Position numbers and translations under genes: made by a program. Source: Streptomyces sp. NRRL S-31 (GTDB taxonomy: Bacteria > Actinomycetota > Actinomycetes > Streptomycetales > Streptomycetaceae). Taken from it: a stretch of 8,905 nt of DNA. The notes below the pieces were generated by a model. That model was not told the DNA's origin, searched no databases, and saw nothing but the letters and a program-made list of their open reading frames with translations. The stretch covers positions 1-8,905 of the forward strand of contig NZ_JOCB01000174.1 in assembly GCF_000718775.1 (NCBI RefSeq), in the 5' to 3' direction. Below, piece by piece: positions 1 to 6,751 of the stretch (position 1 is the stretch's first letter; the number at the start of each line of letters is the position of its first letter).

Positions 1-1
1 G

Positions 2-919
2 CGGGTCTCCCGCAACACACGGGCCCGGACCACCTCGCGGCTGGACGCCGAGGTACGGGTGGGCGCGGAGGCCGGCACCGGCGAGACGGTCGTCCTGCGG
101 CTGTACGGCGAGGTCGTCGACCACGCCGACTCGGTGGTCCTGCCGCTGCTGCTGCCGGACGCCCCGGTCGTCGTGTGGTGGCCGGTGAACGCCCCGCTGG
201 ACCCGGCCAAGGACCCGCTGGGCGCACTCGCCCAGCGCCGGGTCACCGACACCTACGCCGCCGAGGAGCCGGTGCGCGAGCTGTCCGCCCGCGCCGCGGC
301 CTACACCCCCGGCGACACCGACCTGTCCTGGACCCGGATCACCCCGTGGCGCTCGATGCTCGCGGCCGCCCTGGACCAGATCACCTGCCGGGTGACCGGT
401 GTCGAGGTGGAGGGCGAGGAGTACAACCCGAGCTGTGAGCTGCTGGCGATGTGGCTCGCGGACCGGCTGGACGTGCCCGTGCACCGCTCCCTGTCCACGG
501 GTCCGGGGCTGACGGCCGTCCGTCTGGAGACCAGCCGGGGCCCGATCGTGCTGGACCGCGCGGACGGCTCGCTGGCCACGCTGTCCATCGAGGGCCAGCC
601 GGCTCGCGCGGTGGCGCTGAAGCGGCGGGACACCGCCGAGCTGATCGCGGAGGAACTGCGCCGGCTGGACCCGGACGACACCTACGCGTCGGCGCTGCGC
701 TACGGCGTGGAGCGGCTGCGCACGGTGCCCGAGCAGGCTGCCGCGCCTCAGTCGCCGGAGCCCGCCGGGAAGGCATCCGGGGAGCCGGCCGAGCCGGTCG
801 CGGAGAAGGGTCCCGTCGCGGAGCCCGAGCCGGTCGAGGAGGCCGCGAAGGCGCCCGCGAAGAAGGCGGCGGCCAGGACCGCGAAGAAGGCACCGGCGAG
901 GAAGGCGGCGGCGAAGTGA
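2..919 (+). CDS. opcA: Glucose-6-phosphate dehydrogenase assembly protein OpcA (5' end cut off by the window)
   Basis: OpcA is needed for assembly or activation of glucose-6-phosphate dehydrogenase (Zwf), the NADPH-making entry step of the oxidative pentose phosphate pathway in the cytoplasm. The frame is open from position 2 (RVSRNTRARTTSRLDAEV) to the TGA at 917-919, giving 305 visible residues. From memory of Streptomyces OpcA, about 70 N-terminal residues lie left of the window. The GTG at 59 is internal and is not the start, because family-like sequence continues upstream of it. Recognisable stretches are VVLRLYGEVVDHADSVVLPL, the VVVWWPVNAP motif, LSWTRITPWRSMLAAALDQ and DDTYASALRYGVERL. 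After about position 730 the protein changes to a Pro/Glu/Ala-rich linker and then a Lys/Ala tail (KAPAKKAAARTAKKAPARK) like histone H1 or HupS tails, which is not part of the core fold. The last four bases overlap the pgl start, suggesting translational coupling. Identification is by remembered family sequence and by the pgl neighbour. Confidence 0.93.
   Translation, partial: RVSRNTRARTTSRLDAEVRVGAEAGTGETVVLRLYGEVVDHADSVVLPLLLPDAPVVVWWPVNAPLDPAKDPLGALAQRRVTDTYAAEEPVRELSARAAAYTPGDTDLSWTRITPWRSMLAAALDQITCRVTGVEVEGEEYNPSCELLAMWLADRLDVPVHRSLSTGPGLTAVRLETSRGPIVLDRADGSLATLSIEGQPARAVALKRRDTAELIAEELRRLDPDDTYASALRYGVERLRTVPEQAAAPQSPEPAGKASGEPAEPVAEKGPVAEPEPVEEAAKAPAKKAAARTAKKAPARKAAAK
898..905 (+). 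promoter_or_regulatory. Ribosome binding site for pgl
   Basis: GAGGAAGG lies inside the end of opcA, 10 bases before the GTG at 916. It supports GTG 916 as the pgl start. The Lys/Ala-coding repeats of the opcA tail contain several similar purine runs, so the exact site is uncertain. Confidence 0.5.
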
Positions 920-1698
920 ACACTCCGCAGCTGGTCGTGCACCACGACAAGGAGCTGATGGCGCAGGCCGCCGCGGCCCGCCTGATCACGAAGATCGTGG
1001 ACGCGCAGGCCTCCCGGGGCAGCGCGTCCGTGGTCCTCACCGGCGGCCGCAACGGCAACGGCCTGCTGGCCGCGCTGGCGGCGGCACCCGCCCGGGACGC
1101 CGTCGACTGGGGCCGCCTCGACCTGTGGTGGGGCGACGAGCGCTACCTGCCCGAGGGCAACCCGGAGCGCAATGTCACGCAGGCCCGCGAGGCGCTGCTG
1201 GACTCCGTGCCGCTGGACCCGGAGCGGGTGCACGCCATGCCCGCCTCCGACGGCCCGTACGGCTCGGACGTCGAGGCGGCGGCCGAGGCGTACGCGGCCG
1301 AGCTGGCGAAGGCGGCCGGACCGGAGAACCACGGTCCGGTCCCGGCCTTCGACGTGCTGATGCTGGGCGTCGGCCCGGACACCCATGTGGCCTCGCTCTT
1401 CCCGGAGCTGCCGGCCGTGCGGGAGACCGAGCGCACGGTGGTCGGCGTGCACGGCGCGCCCAAGCCGCCGCCGACCCGGATCACCCTCACCCTCCCGGCG
1501 ATCCGCTCGGCCCGCGAGGTCTGGCTCCTCGCGGCCGGCGAGGACAAGGCGGAGGCCGCGGCCATCGCCCTGTCGGGCGCGGGTGAGATCCAGGCCCCGG
1601 CGGCGGGCGCGTACGGCCGCTCACGCACCCTGTGGCTGCTGGACTCGGCGGCGGCTTCGCAGCTGCCGAGGTCGATGTACCCGCCGGCGTCGCCCTGA
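916..1698 (+). CDS. pgl: 6-phosphogluconolactonase
   Basis: This enzyme hydrolyses 6-phosphoglucono-1,5-lactone to 6-phosphogluconate, the second step of the oxidative pentose phosphate pathway, in the cytoplasm. The product is 260 residues, the usual length for the actinobacterial enzyme. Visible family motifs, in order: SVVLTGGRNGNG near residue 40 (the phosphate-binding loop position), WWGDERYLP from residue 71, VHAMPA, FDVLMLGVGPDTHVASLFPE with the expected active-site His at residue 157, and RITLTLPAI. The start is the GTG at 916, giving MNTPQLVVHHDKELM. It overlaps the opcA stop as GTGA, and in-frame sequence further upstream is only the shadow of opcA. Pairing with opcA matches the zwf-opcA-pgl order common in actinomycetes, so co-transcription from an upstream promoter outside the window is likely. 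Only the usual GHTAS glycine differs (DTHVAS), which I recall as normal for Streptomyces. Confidence 0.95.
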   Translation: MNTPQLVVHHDKELMAQAAAARLITKIVDAQASRGSASVVLTGGRNGNGLLAALAAAPARDAVDWGRLDLWWGDERYLPEGNPERNVTQAREALLDSVPLDPERVHAMPASDGPYGSDVEAAAEAYAAELAKAAGPENHGPVPAFDVLMLGVGPDTHVASLFPELPAVRETERTVVGVHGAPKPPPTRITLTLPAIRSAREVWLLAAGEDKAEAAAIALSGAGEIQAPAAGAYGRSRTLWLLDSAAASQLPRSMYPPASP

Positions 1699-1708
1699 GC
1701 GGCTGAGG

Positions 1709-1760
1709 CCCGGACGTGGGGGCGGCGGGATCTTCCCGCCGCCCCCACGCGTCGTCCGGG
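1709..1760. terminator. Long convergent hairpin, probable bidirectional terminator
   Basis: A perfect 15-bp stem (arms 1716-1730 and 1734-1748, starting GTGGGGGCGG) closes on a TCT loop. A further 7-bp stem, CCCGGAC/GTCCGGG (1709-1715 with 1754-1760), extends it after a 5-base one-sided bulge. It starts 11 bases after the pgl stop and lies 49 bases beyond the end of the minus-strand gene, so it can serve both converging transcripts. There is no T-run on either strand, which is common for strong actinomycete terminators. The structure is visible in the sequence; its function is inferred. Confidence 0.8.
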
Positions 1761-1779
1761 CCCCGCGCCGTCCGGGCCC
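1754..1779. repeat. Short direct repeat GTCCGGGCCC, two copies
   Basis: GTCCGGGCCC occurs at 1754-1763 and again at 1770-1779, a 16-base period. Both copies could pair with the left outer arm of the hairpin at 1709-1715, so the terminator has two alternative outer stems. It may be a small local duplication, or chance in GC-rich DNA. Confidence 0.5.
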
Positions 1780-1790
1780 ATGTCCTGCCG

Positions 1791-1817
1791 GCTCAGCGGA
1801 CCACCCGCTCAGCGGAC
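1791..1817. repeat. Short direct repeat GCTCAGCGGAC, two copies
   Basis: GCTCAGCGGAC occurs at 1791-1801 and 1807-1817, separated by CACCC, again with a 16-base period. The second copy contains the stop codon (minus strand, 1811-1809) of the DUF3320 remnant. A small duplication at the gene end is the simplest explanation. Confidence 0.55.
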
Positions 1818-2510
1818 GGCGTTGACCCGGTCGGGGCCGCCGTCGAGCCGGCCTTCCCGCCGCAGCTCGGCGACGTCCGCGGCGAGGCGGTCGCGGATGT
1901 CCTTGCCGGTGCGGCGCCAGCCGAAGAACTCGCACGCCTGCTTGATCAGTTCGTCCTCGGTCATGCCCGGGCACTCGACGGCCAGCTCGTACAGCGCCAG
2001 GTGGCGCTCGGCCGGCGCTATGTGCACGACCTTGCGCGGTGTGGTGCCCTCCTCCGGCTGCCGCGCCCTGAGCGTCTCGCGGTCGCGGACGTCGTAGAAC
2101 GGCCCGTCGGTGGTGGCCCGGCCGGACCTGACCAGGGCGAGCGCCACCTCGCGCACGTTGTCCCGGATGCGGCTGCCCGCCCGGCCGACGCCCCACGCCT
2201 CCCGGGCCCGCTGCACCAGCAGGTCCTCGTGCACGGGTCCCTCGGTCTCGATCACCTCGGCGAGCAGGCCGCGCAGCTGCGGGCGGGCCTCCTGGGTGTG
2301 CAGCTCGGCCTGCGGCCGTACGGAGACGGCGCTGGTCCGGTACCGGGCGCTCCAGCCGCGTTCGGAGGCGATGTCCACCGGAACGCGTTCGAACCCCGCT
2401 TCCCCGGCCGGCTCCGCTCCGTCCTGCCGCGGCCGCGGTTCCGTCGGGGCGGACGACGCGGGCGCGGACACCGCCTCGGCGGAGTCGGAGGGGGCGGGGG
2501 CGGGGGCCAG
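1809..2510 (-). pseudogene. Displaced 3' part of the helicase-nuclease gene (DUF3320 region), out of frame with the rest
   Basis: About 233 codons ending at TGA 1811-1809 continue the large gene upstream in another frame. After an Ala/Pro-rich linker beginning LAPAPAPSDSAEAVSAP, the frame contains a DUF3320-like domain (LLAEVIETEGPVHEDLLVQR, then AWGVGRAGSRIRDNV). This is followed by a second, similar helical repeat (LYELAVECPGMTEDELIKQ, then FFGWRRTGKDIRDRL) that ends the protein. DUF3320 normally sits at the C-terminus of DUF4011 helicases, so this is the tail of the same gene. An open frame can be followed upstream to a GTG at 2591, but upstream of 2510 it reads only the nuclease region in the wrong phase, and no ribosome binding site was identified there. 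It is therefore probably not an independent gene. An annotator could reasonably merge it with the upstream part into one disrupted gene covering 1809-6589. Confidence 0.75.
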
Positions 2511-5500
2511 CCGAGCCCGTTCAGGACCTGCTCGCGCAGCCGGTCCCGGTCCCGGGCGGCCTTCGAGGAGTGGTACATCGCGCCGTCGCACTCGATGCCG
2601 AGCACGTACGCGCCGGGCAGCGCGGGGTGGCGCACGCCGATGTCGATGCGGTATCCGGCCACGCCGACCTGCGGCTGGACCTGGTGGCCCCAGTCGCGCA
2701 GCACGGCGAGCACCGACTCCTCGAAGGGGCTGTCCGGCTCGGCGTCGGACTGGACGACGTCACGGGCGAGGACGGAGGGGCCGTTCTCGGCGTACTCCAG
2801 GTACCGCTTGAGGTACTGGACGCTCTCGTTGGCGCTGTCCGGCAGGCCGGCGCCGCGGAAGGAGGCGACGACCTCCATGCGGTAACGGGCGCGGGTCACC
2901 GCCACGTTGAGGCGCCGCCAGCCGCCCGACTTGTTGATCGGGCCGAAGTTCAGGCCGAGCTTGCCGTGTTCGTCGGGGCCGTACCCCACCGACATGATCA
3001 TCACATCGCGCTCGTCGCCCTGCACCGACTCCAGGTTCTTGACGAAGAAGCCGTCGAGACGGTCGTCGGTGAAGCAGTGGTCGAGGTCGGGGCGGGCCAG
3101 CCGGGCCTGCTGGACGGCCAGGTCGATGGCGGACGCCTGTGCCTGGGAGAGCGCGACGACGCCGAGCGTCCTGCCGGGGCGGGTGTCGAAGTGGTGCAGG
3201 ACGCGCCGCGCCACGAACTCCGCCTCCGCCTGGTTGTCCCGGCGGCCGCCCCGGTCGTAGACGCCGCCGCCGTCGAAGAAGGCGACGCCGACGTCGTTGC
3301 CCTCGTCCAGGGCGCCCGGGAAGGTGATCATCGAGTTGCCGTAGAACTCGCGGTTGCTGAAGGTGATGAGGTTCTCGTGGCGGCTGCGGTAGTGCCAGCG
3401 CAGCGGGAGTTCGCGCATGGCGCCGGCCTTGCAGGCGTGCAGCAGCGACTCGAAGGAGTCCGGGACCTCCTCCCCGTACTCGTCGGAGTCGTCGTCCACC
3501 GACGAGTCGAAGAAGGAGGTCGGGGGCAGCTGCTTCTCGTCACCGGCGACGATCAGGGCGCGTCCCCGGTAGACGCAGTTGACGGCGTCGCTGGGCCGGA
3601 CCTGGGAGGCCTCGTCGAAGATGACGACGTCGAAGTGGAAGTCCGGCGGCAGGAACTGGCTGACGGTCAGCGGGCTCATCATGAAGCACGGCTTGACGGC
3701 CTGCACCACCTCACGGGTACGGCCCAGCAGTTCCCGCACCGGCATGTGGCGGGTCTTCTTCTCCGCCTCCCGGACGATGACCGCGCCGGAGCCGCCGGCG
3801 AAGCTGCGCGGGCGGCGCTTGTTGCACGCCTCGACGACGGCACCGCCCGCGGCGGCGATCAGCCGCCGGTCGGCCGCCCGGAAGTCGGCCACGCGCGCGT
3901 CGAGGTCGGCGGCGCGGGTGGTGCGCAGCCGCGGGTCGGTGGCGAGGACGTCGTCGGCCCAGGCGCGCAGCACCGCGTGTTCGACCACGTCGGGCAGGCA
4001 CCGCGGGTCGAGTCCGCGTTCCGACACGGCGCCCACGAGGGCGTCGGCGCCGTACCGGGCCAGCACGGCGAGACCGTCGCGGTACGCCCGCCACACCTCG
4101 GGTCCCTGCGGGTCGGCGCGCAGCGCGCCGAGCACCTGTGCGGCCTGCTCCAGGGGGCCCAGCAGGGCGGGCGAGAGCTGGGTGCGGCGGTCGGCGTCGA
4201 AGAGGCCGAGCAGTTCGGTGGCGGAGCGGGTCCAGCGTTCGGCGCGGGCCGTGGCGACCGCGCACCACGCCCCGAGCGACCGGCGGACGTTCTCCGCGAG
4301 CAGGGCGGGCAGCGGGTCGGGGTCGGTGCCGTCCGCGAGGTGGGAGACGAGCAGCTCGCGCCGTACGGCGGTGCGGCTCAGCGCCGCGATGCGGTCGGCC
4401 ACGGCCAGCACGGCGTCGAGGTCCGCGCAGCCTTCCGGGGTGCGCGGGGTGTACCCGCCGAGCAGGCCGGCGTGGCCGTCGGCGAGCCGGGCCACCTCGG
4501 CGGCGGACCGCTGCCAGGCCAGCGCCTGGTCCAGGCGGCCCACGAGGGACTTGTCCCAGGCGCCGGTGCGGGTGAGCTTGGCGGCTGCGTCCCGGTCGGC
4601 CTTGAACCGTGCCGAGAAGCGGGACATCAGTCCGCGGTGCTCCGTGGCGAAACGCTCCGCGAGGCCGGGCAGATCGGCGTGGTCGAGCACCTGTTCGCCG
4701 AAGACGTCGGCCGCCGCCGCGCGGGCGGCCGTCTCGGCGTCCACGGCCGTCCGCAGTTCCCGTGCCGCCGCGTGGGCCCGGCCGAGGACGTCCGGGTCGA
4801 ACCAGCCGGCCGGCGGCCGGTGGCCGGCCCGGGTCAGGTCGGCCAGCTCGCACAGGTCGAGGGCGGCCTCCGGTTGGTCGGCCTTGGGCATGCCGAGCAG
4901 GTCGGCGAGTTGCGCCGCCTGCGCGGAGGCGTCCTCCGGCAGGGCGCCGTCACCGGCGGCCGGCTCCTCGGGGAGCCGGCTCCGCAGGGCGCGCACCAGT
5001 TGCTGGACCTCGCGCACCGTGCGGGGTTCGTCCTGGGTGGCCGCGAAGGGCCGGCGGCCGGCCGCCGACAGCAGGCCGTCGAGGGCGTCGGCGGCCTCGG
5101 AGACGACGTGGTGCGCCGAGTCGCCGGCCAGTCCGCGCCACGGGAACGCCTCGCCCTCGGCGGCGGGGCGCCAGGCCCGGGCCACGCCCCGTGCGGCGGC
5201 GCCGAGTTCCTGGAGGGCTCCGGCGCTCAGCGTGCGCACCGTCGGCACGTCCCCCGCACCGAGTTCGGGGGTGCCGGCCTGCTCCAGGAGGACCAGCCGG
5301 CCGAGCACGTCGTGCAGGGTGCGGCCGAGCGGGGCGCGGGTCTCGTTCATGGCGGCGGCGTACGCGGACAGTTCCTCGCGCAGCCGCCGGGCCCGCTCCA
5401 GTTCGTGCTCGGCCGCTCCGGTGGCCCGTGCCTCGGTGGTCAGTACCCGGGCCAGCTCGGTGGCCACCGCCTTCTTGCTCGTGTCACCGCTGTGCAGGGC

Positions 5501-6589
5501 CATGACGAAGTCGCCGAGGCCGACCCCGCGCAACCGGTTGCGCACGACGTCCAGCGCCGCCGCCTTCTCACTGACGAAGAGCACGCTGCGTCCGGCGTGC
5601 ATCAGCGCGGCGATCATGTTGGTGATGGTCTGGCTCTTGCCGGTGCCCGGCGGGCCGCTCATGACGAAGGACCGCTGGTCGAGGGCGGCTGCGATGCACC
5701 GGCGCTGCGAGGCGTCGGCGTCGAGGACCAGCGGTGTCCGCTCGGGCAGCTGGACCTCGTCGATGCGGTCCGCGTCCGGCGGGTCGAAGGAGACCAGGTC
5801 GGCGGGCACGTCCGCGTCGGGTCCGAGGGCGACGGCCCGGATCAGCGGATGGGCGAGGATCTGCTCCTCGTTCTGCTGGAGGTCCTGGTACATCGCCTCG
5901 CGGTGCGAGGCGAACAGCCCCAGCACCGCGCGGTCGGCCACCGACCAGCCCGTGAGGCCGGAGGCGACGGTGCGGGCGGCGGCGAGCACGCCGGGCAGGT
6001 CGGTGACGTCGGTGCCGGTGACGGGGCTCCAGTCGACGCCGAGCCGGTCCAGCCGCACCGCGAGGGCGGGGTTGTGGATGCGCTCCTGGTCCTCGGCCGC
6101 GTGCAGGCGGTAGCGGCGATTGCCGTCCCTGCGCAGTTCGACCGGGACCAGCAGCAGCGGCGCGGAGCTGGACTCGTGGGCGTCGGGCTCGCGCCAGTCG
6201 AGCATGCCGATGCCGAGCCACAGCACCCACAGACCGTAGTCGTTGTACATCTGCCCGGACTTCTGGCGCAGTTGCCACAGCGCGGCGTCCAGGGACGCCT
6301 GGGTGCTCTTGTGGGTGAGGACCGCCGGGCGTGCGCCACGCCCGGCGGCCGGCTCCCGCTCCCCGCCGGTCCGCTCCGGTGCGGTGCCGGCGTCCCGCTC
6401 GGCGACCGGCGCGAACTCCCAGCCCCTGGCGAGGTCCGCCAGGAGGGCGTCGGCGCCGGGCGCGGTGATCTCCAGACTCGCCGTCCGGGCGTGCCGGAAG
6501 TTGAGCAGGCGGTTGCGCCCGCCCATGTCCAGCAGGGAGTTCCGCCAGCCGTCGAGGACGGCCTGCACGGTGGGACGCTGGTGGGCCAT
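2252..6589 (-). CDS. DUF4011 / SF1 helicase / Vsr-like endonuclease protein, 3' end frameshifted
   Basis: This is a large ATP-dependent SF1 (UPF1-like) helicase fused to a PD-(D/E)XK nuclease, presumably acting on DNA. Domains: DUF4011 at residues 10-190 (LLDMGGRNRLLNF, SGQMYNDYGLWVLWLGIGML); Q motif ADASQ ending at 295; Walker A GPPGTGKS 312-319; motif Ia VSEKAAAL; a long Ala-rich helical insert; Walker B VIFDEASQ 989-996; motif III GDEKQLPP 1016-1023; WHYRSRHENL; motif V VQGDERD 1189-1195; motif VI LNVAVTRAR 1227-1235; then a REase_MTES_1575/Vsr-like domain with D1316 (RIDIG), E1333-D1335 (IECDG) and YHSSKAARDRDR. All ATPase and nuclease motifs are present. After W1361 the frame enters PPPPPP and an 84-residue Pro/Arg-rich tail unlike the family; the expected next strand (roughly RxHRIW) is absent and DUF3320 lies in another frame. 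The start is ATG 6589 (MAHQRPTVQAVL), with AGGAGG 10 bases before it; earlier in-frame starts up to 6727 add non-family sequence. The architecture resembles Hhe-type phage defence proteins (inference). It may be a pseudogene or a sequence error. Confidence 0.85.
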   Translation of the reverse strand: MAHQRPTVQAVLDGWRNSLLDMGGRNRLLNFRHARTASLEITAPGADALLADLARGWEFAPVAERDAGTAPERTGGEREPAAGRGARPAVLTHKSTQASLDAALWQLRQKSGQMYNDYGLWVLWLGIGMLDWREPDAHESSSAPLLLVPVELRRDGNRRYRLHAAEDQERIHNPALAVRLDRLGVDWSPVTGTDVTDLPGVLAAARTVASGLTGWSVADRAVLGLFASHREAMYQDLQQNEEQILAHPLIRAVALGPDADVPADLVSFDPPDADRIDEVQLPERTPLVLDADASQRRCIAAALDQRSFVMSGPPGTGKSQTITNMIAALMHAGRSVLFVSEKAAALDVVRNRLRGVGLGDFVMALHSGDTSKKAVATELARVLTTEARATGAAEHELERARRLREELSAYAAAMNETRAPLGRTLHDVLGRLVLLEQAGTPELGAGDVPTVRTLSAGALQELGAAARGVARAWRPAAEGEAFPWRGLAGDSAHHVVSEAADALDGLLSAAGRRPFAATQDEPRTVREVQQLVRALRSRLPEEPAAGDGALPEDASAQAAQLADLLGMPKADQPEAALDLCELADLTRAGHRPPAGWFDPDVLGRAHAAARELRTAVDAETAARAAAADVFGEQVLDHADLPGLAERFATEHRGLMSRFSARFKADRDAAAKLTRTGAWDKSLVGRLDQALAWQRSAAEVARLADGHAGLLGGYTPRTPEGCADLDAVLAVADRIAALSRTAVRRELLVSHLADGTDPDPLPALLAENVRRSLGAWCAVATARAERWTRSATELLGLFDADRRTQLSPALLGPLEQAAQVLGALRADPQGPEVWRAYRDGLAVLARYGADALVGAVSERGLDPRCLPDVVEHAVLRAWADDVLATDPRLRTTRAADLDARVADFRAADRRLIAAAGGAVVEACNKRRPRSFAGGSGAVIVREAEKKTRHMPVRELLGRTREVVQAVKPCFMMSPLTVSQFLPPDFHFDVVIFDEASQVRPSDAVNCVYRGRALIVAGDEKQLPPTSFFDSSVDDDSDEYGEEVPDSFESLLHACKAGAMRELPLRWHYRSRHENLITFSNREFYGNSMITFPGALDEGNDVGVAFFDGGGVYDRGGRRDNQAEAEFVARRVLHHFDTRPGRTLGVVALSQAQASAIDLAVQQARLARPDLDHCFTDDRLDGFFVKNLESVQGDERDVMIMSVGYGPDEHGKLGLNFGPINKSGGWRRLNVAVTRARYRMEVVASFRGAGLPDSANESVQYLKRYLEYAENGPSVLARDVVQSDAEPDSPFEESVLAVLRDWGHQVQPQVGVAGYRIDIGVRHPALPGAYVLGIECDGAMYHSSKAARDRDRLREQVLNGLGWPPPPPPPTPPRRCPRPRRPPRRNRGRGRTERSRPGKRGSNAFRWTSPPNAAGAPGTGPAPSPYGRRPSCTPRRPARSCAACSPR
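2490..2507. repeat. Triple GGGGGC hexanucleotide repeat at the frame break
   Basis: Three perfect tandem copies of GGGGGC fill 2490-2507. On the coding (minus) strand they read as Pro in the upstream frame and as Ala-Pro in the downstream frame. The last sensible codon of the nuclease domain (Trp, 2509-2507) abuts the repeat, so the frame break maps to it. Such G-runs are prone to replication slippage and to sequencing error. Confidence 0.85.
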
Positions 6590-6599
6590 GGACGGGATA

Positions 6600-6605
6600 C
6601 CTCCT
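6600..6605 (-). promoter_or_regulatory. Ribosome binding site for the helicase-nuclease gene
   Basis: AGGAGG on the minus strand, 10 bases before ATG 6589. It fixes the start at MAHQRP rather than at the longer in-frame alternatives near 6652 and 6727. Confidence 0.75.
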
Positions 6606-6608
6606 GAA

Positions 6609-6729
6609 GCGTGCACAGAGGTGACCACCTGTACCGGTCCCCCTGGAGACATCTGCCTATCAGGTCGCGGGGGCCGATAGAGCGGGGAGTCCCGATACGG
6701 TATGGATTTGTTGTGCGAGAAGTGCACGC
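6609..6729. repeat. Inverted repeat GCGTGCAC / GTGCACGC in the helicase upstream region
   Basis: GCGTGCAC at 6609-6616 and its exact reverse complement at 6722-6729 flank most of the 162-base gap between the permease stop and the helicase start. The right copy runs into a second small palindrome, CACGC-ATG-GCGTG (6725-6737). The arms are too far apart for a terminator; a pair of regulator half-sites is possible but unproven. I see no convincing terminator for the permease operon in this gap. Confidence 0.35.
6697..6725 (-). promoter_or_regulatory. Weak promoter candidate for the helicase-nuclease gene
   Basis: On the minus strand, TACCGT (6702-6697) fits the loose actinomycete -10 pattern TANNNT. 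It follows an unusually AT-rich stretch, CAACAAATCCA, with GCACTT 17 bases upstream as a poor -35. It would give a leader of roughly 100 bases before ATG 6589. The match is weak, and read-through from the permease operon is an alternative. Confidence 0.2.
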
Positions 6730-6751
6730 ATGGCGTGTCGCTTCCCCTGTG

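Noticed and set aside
1716..2885. A 389-codon plus-strand frame after pgl
   Set aside because: It begins inside the terminator hairpin and is the antisense shadow of the DUF3320 and nuclease coding region. It has no ribosome binding site and no family-like sequence.
2570..6607. A 1345-codon open frame on the plus strand, antisense to the helicase gene
   Set aside because: It mirrors the minus-strand gene, whose motifs are unmistakable. Its translation is low-complexity Gly/Val/Ala/Arg with no domain. Long antisense frames are expected in high-GC genomes.
6685..6700. Possible terminator of the permease operon, CGGGGAGTCCCG
   Set aside because: The stem is only 4 bp, too weak to call a terminator.
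6590..6727. N-terminal extension of the helicase protein to ATG 6727
   Set aside because: The extra 46 residues are unlike the family and cover the intergenic region with the AGGAGG site. ATG 6589 has proper spacing and the expected MAHQRP-type start.
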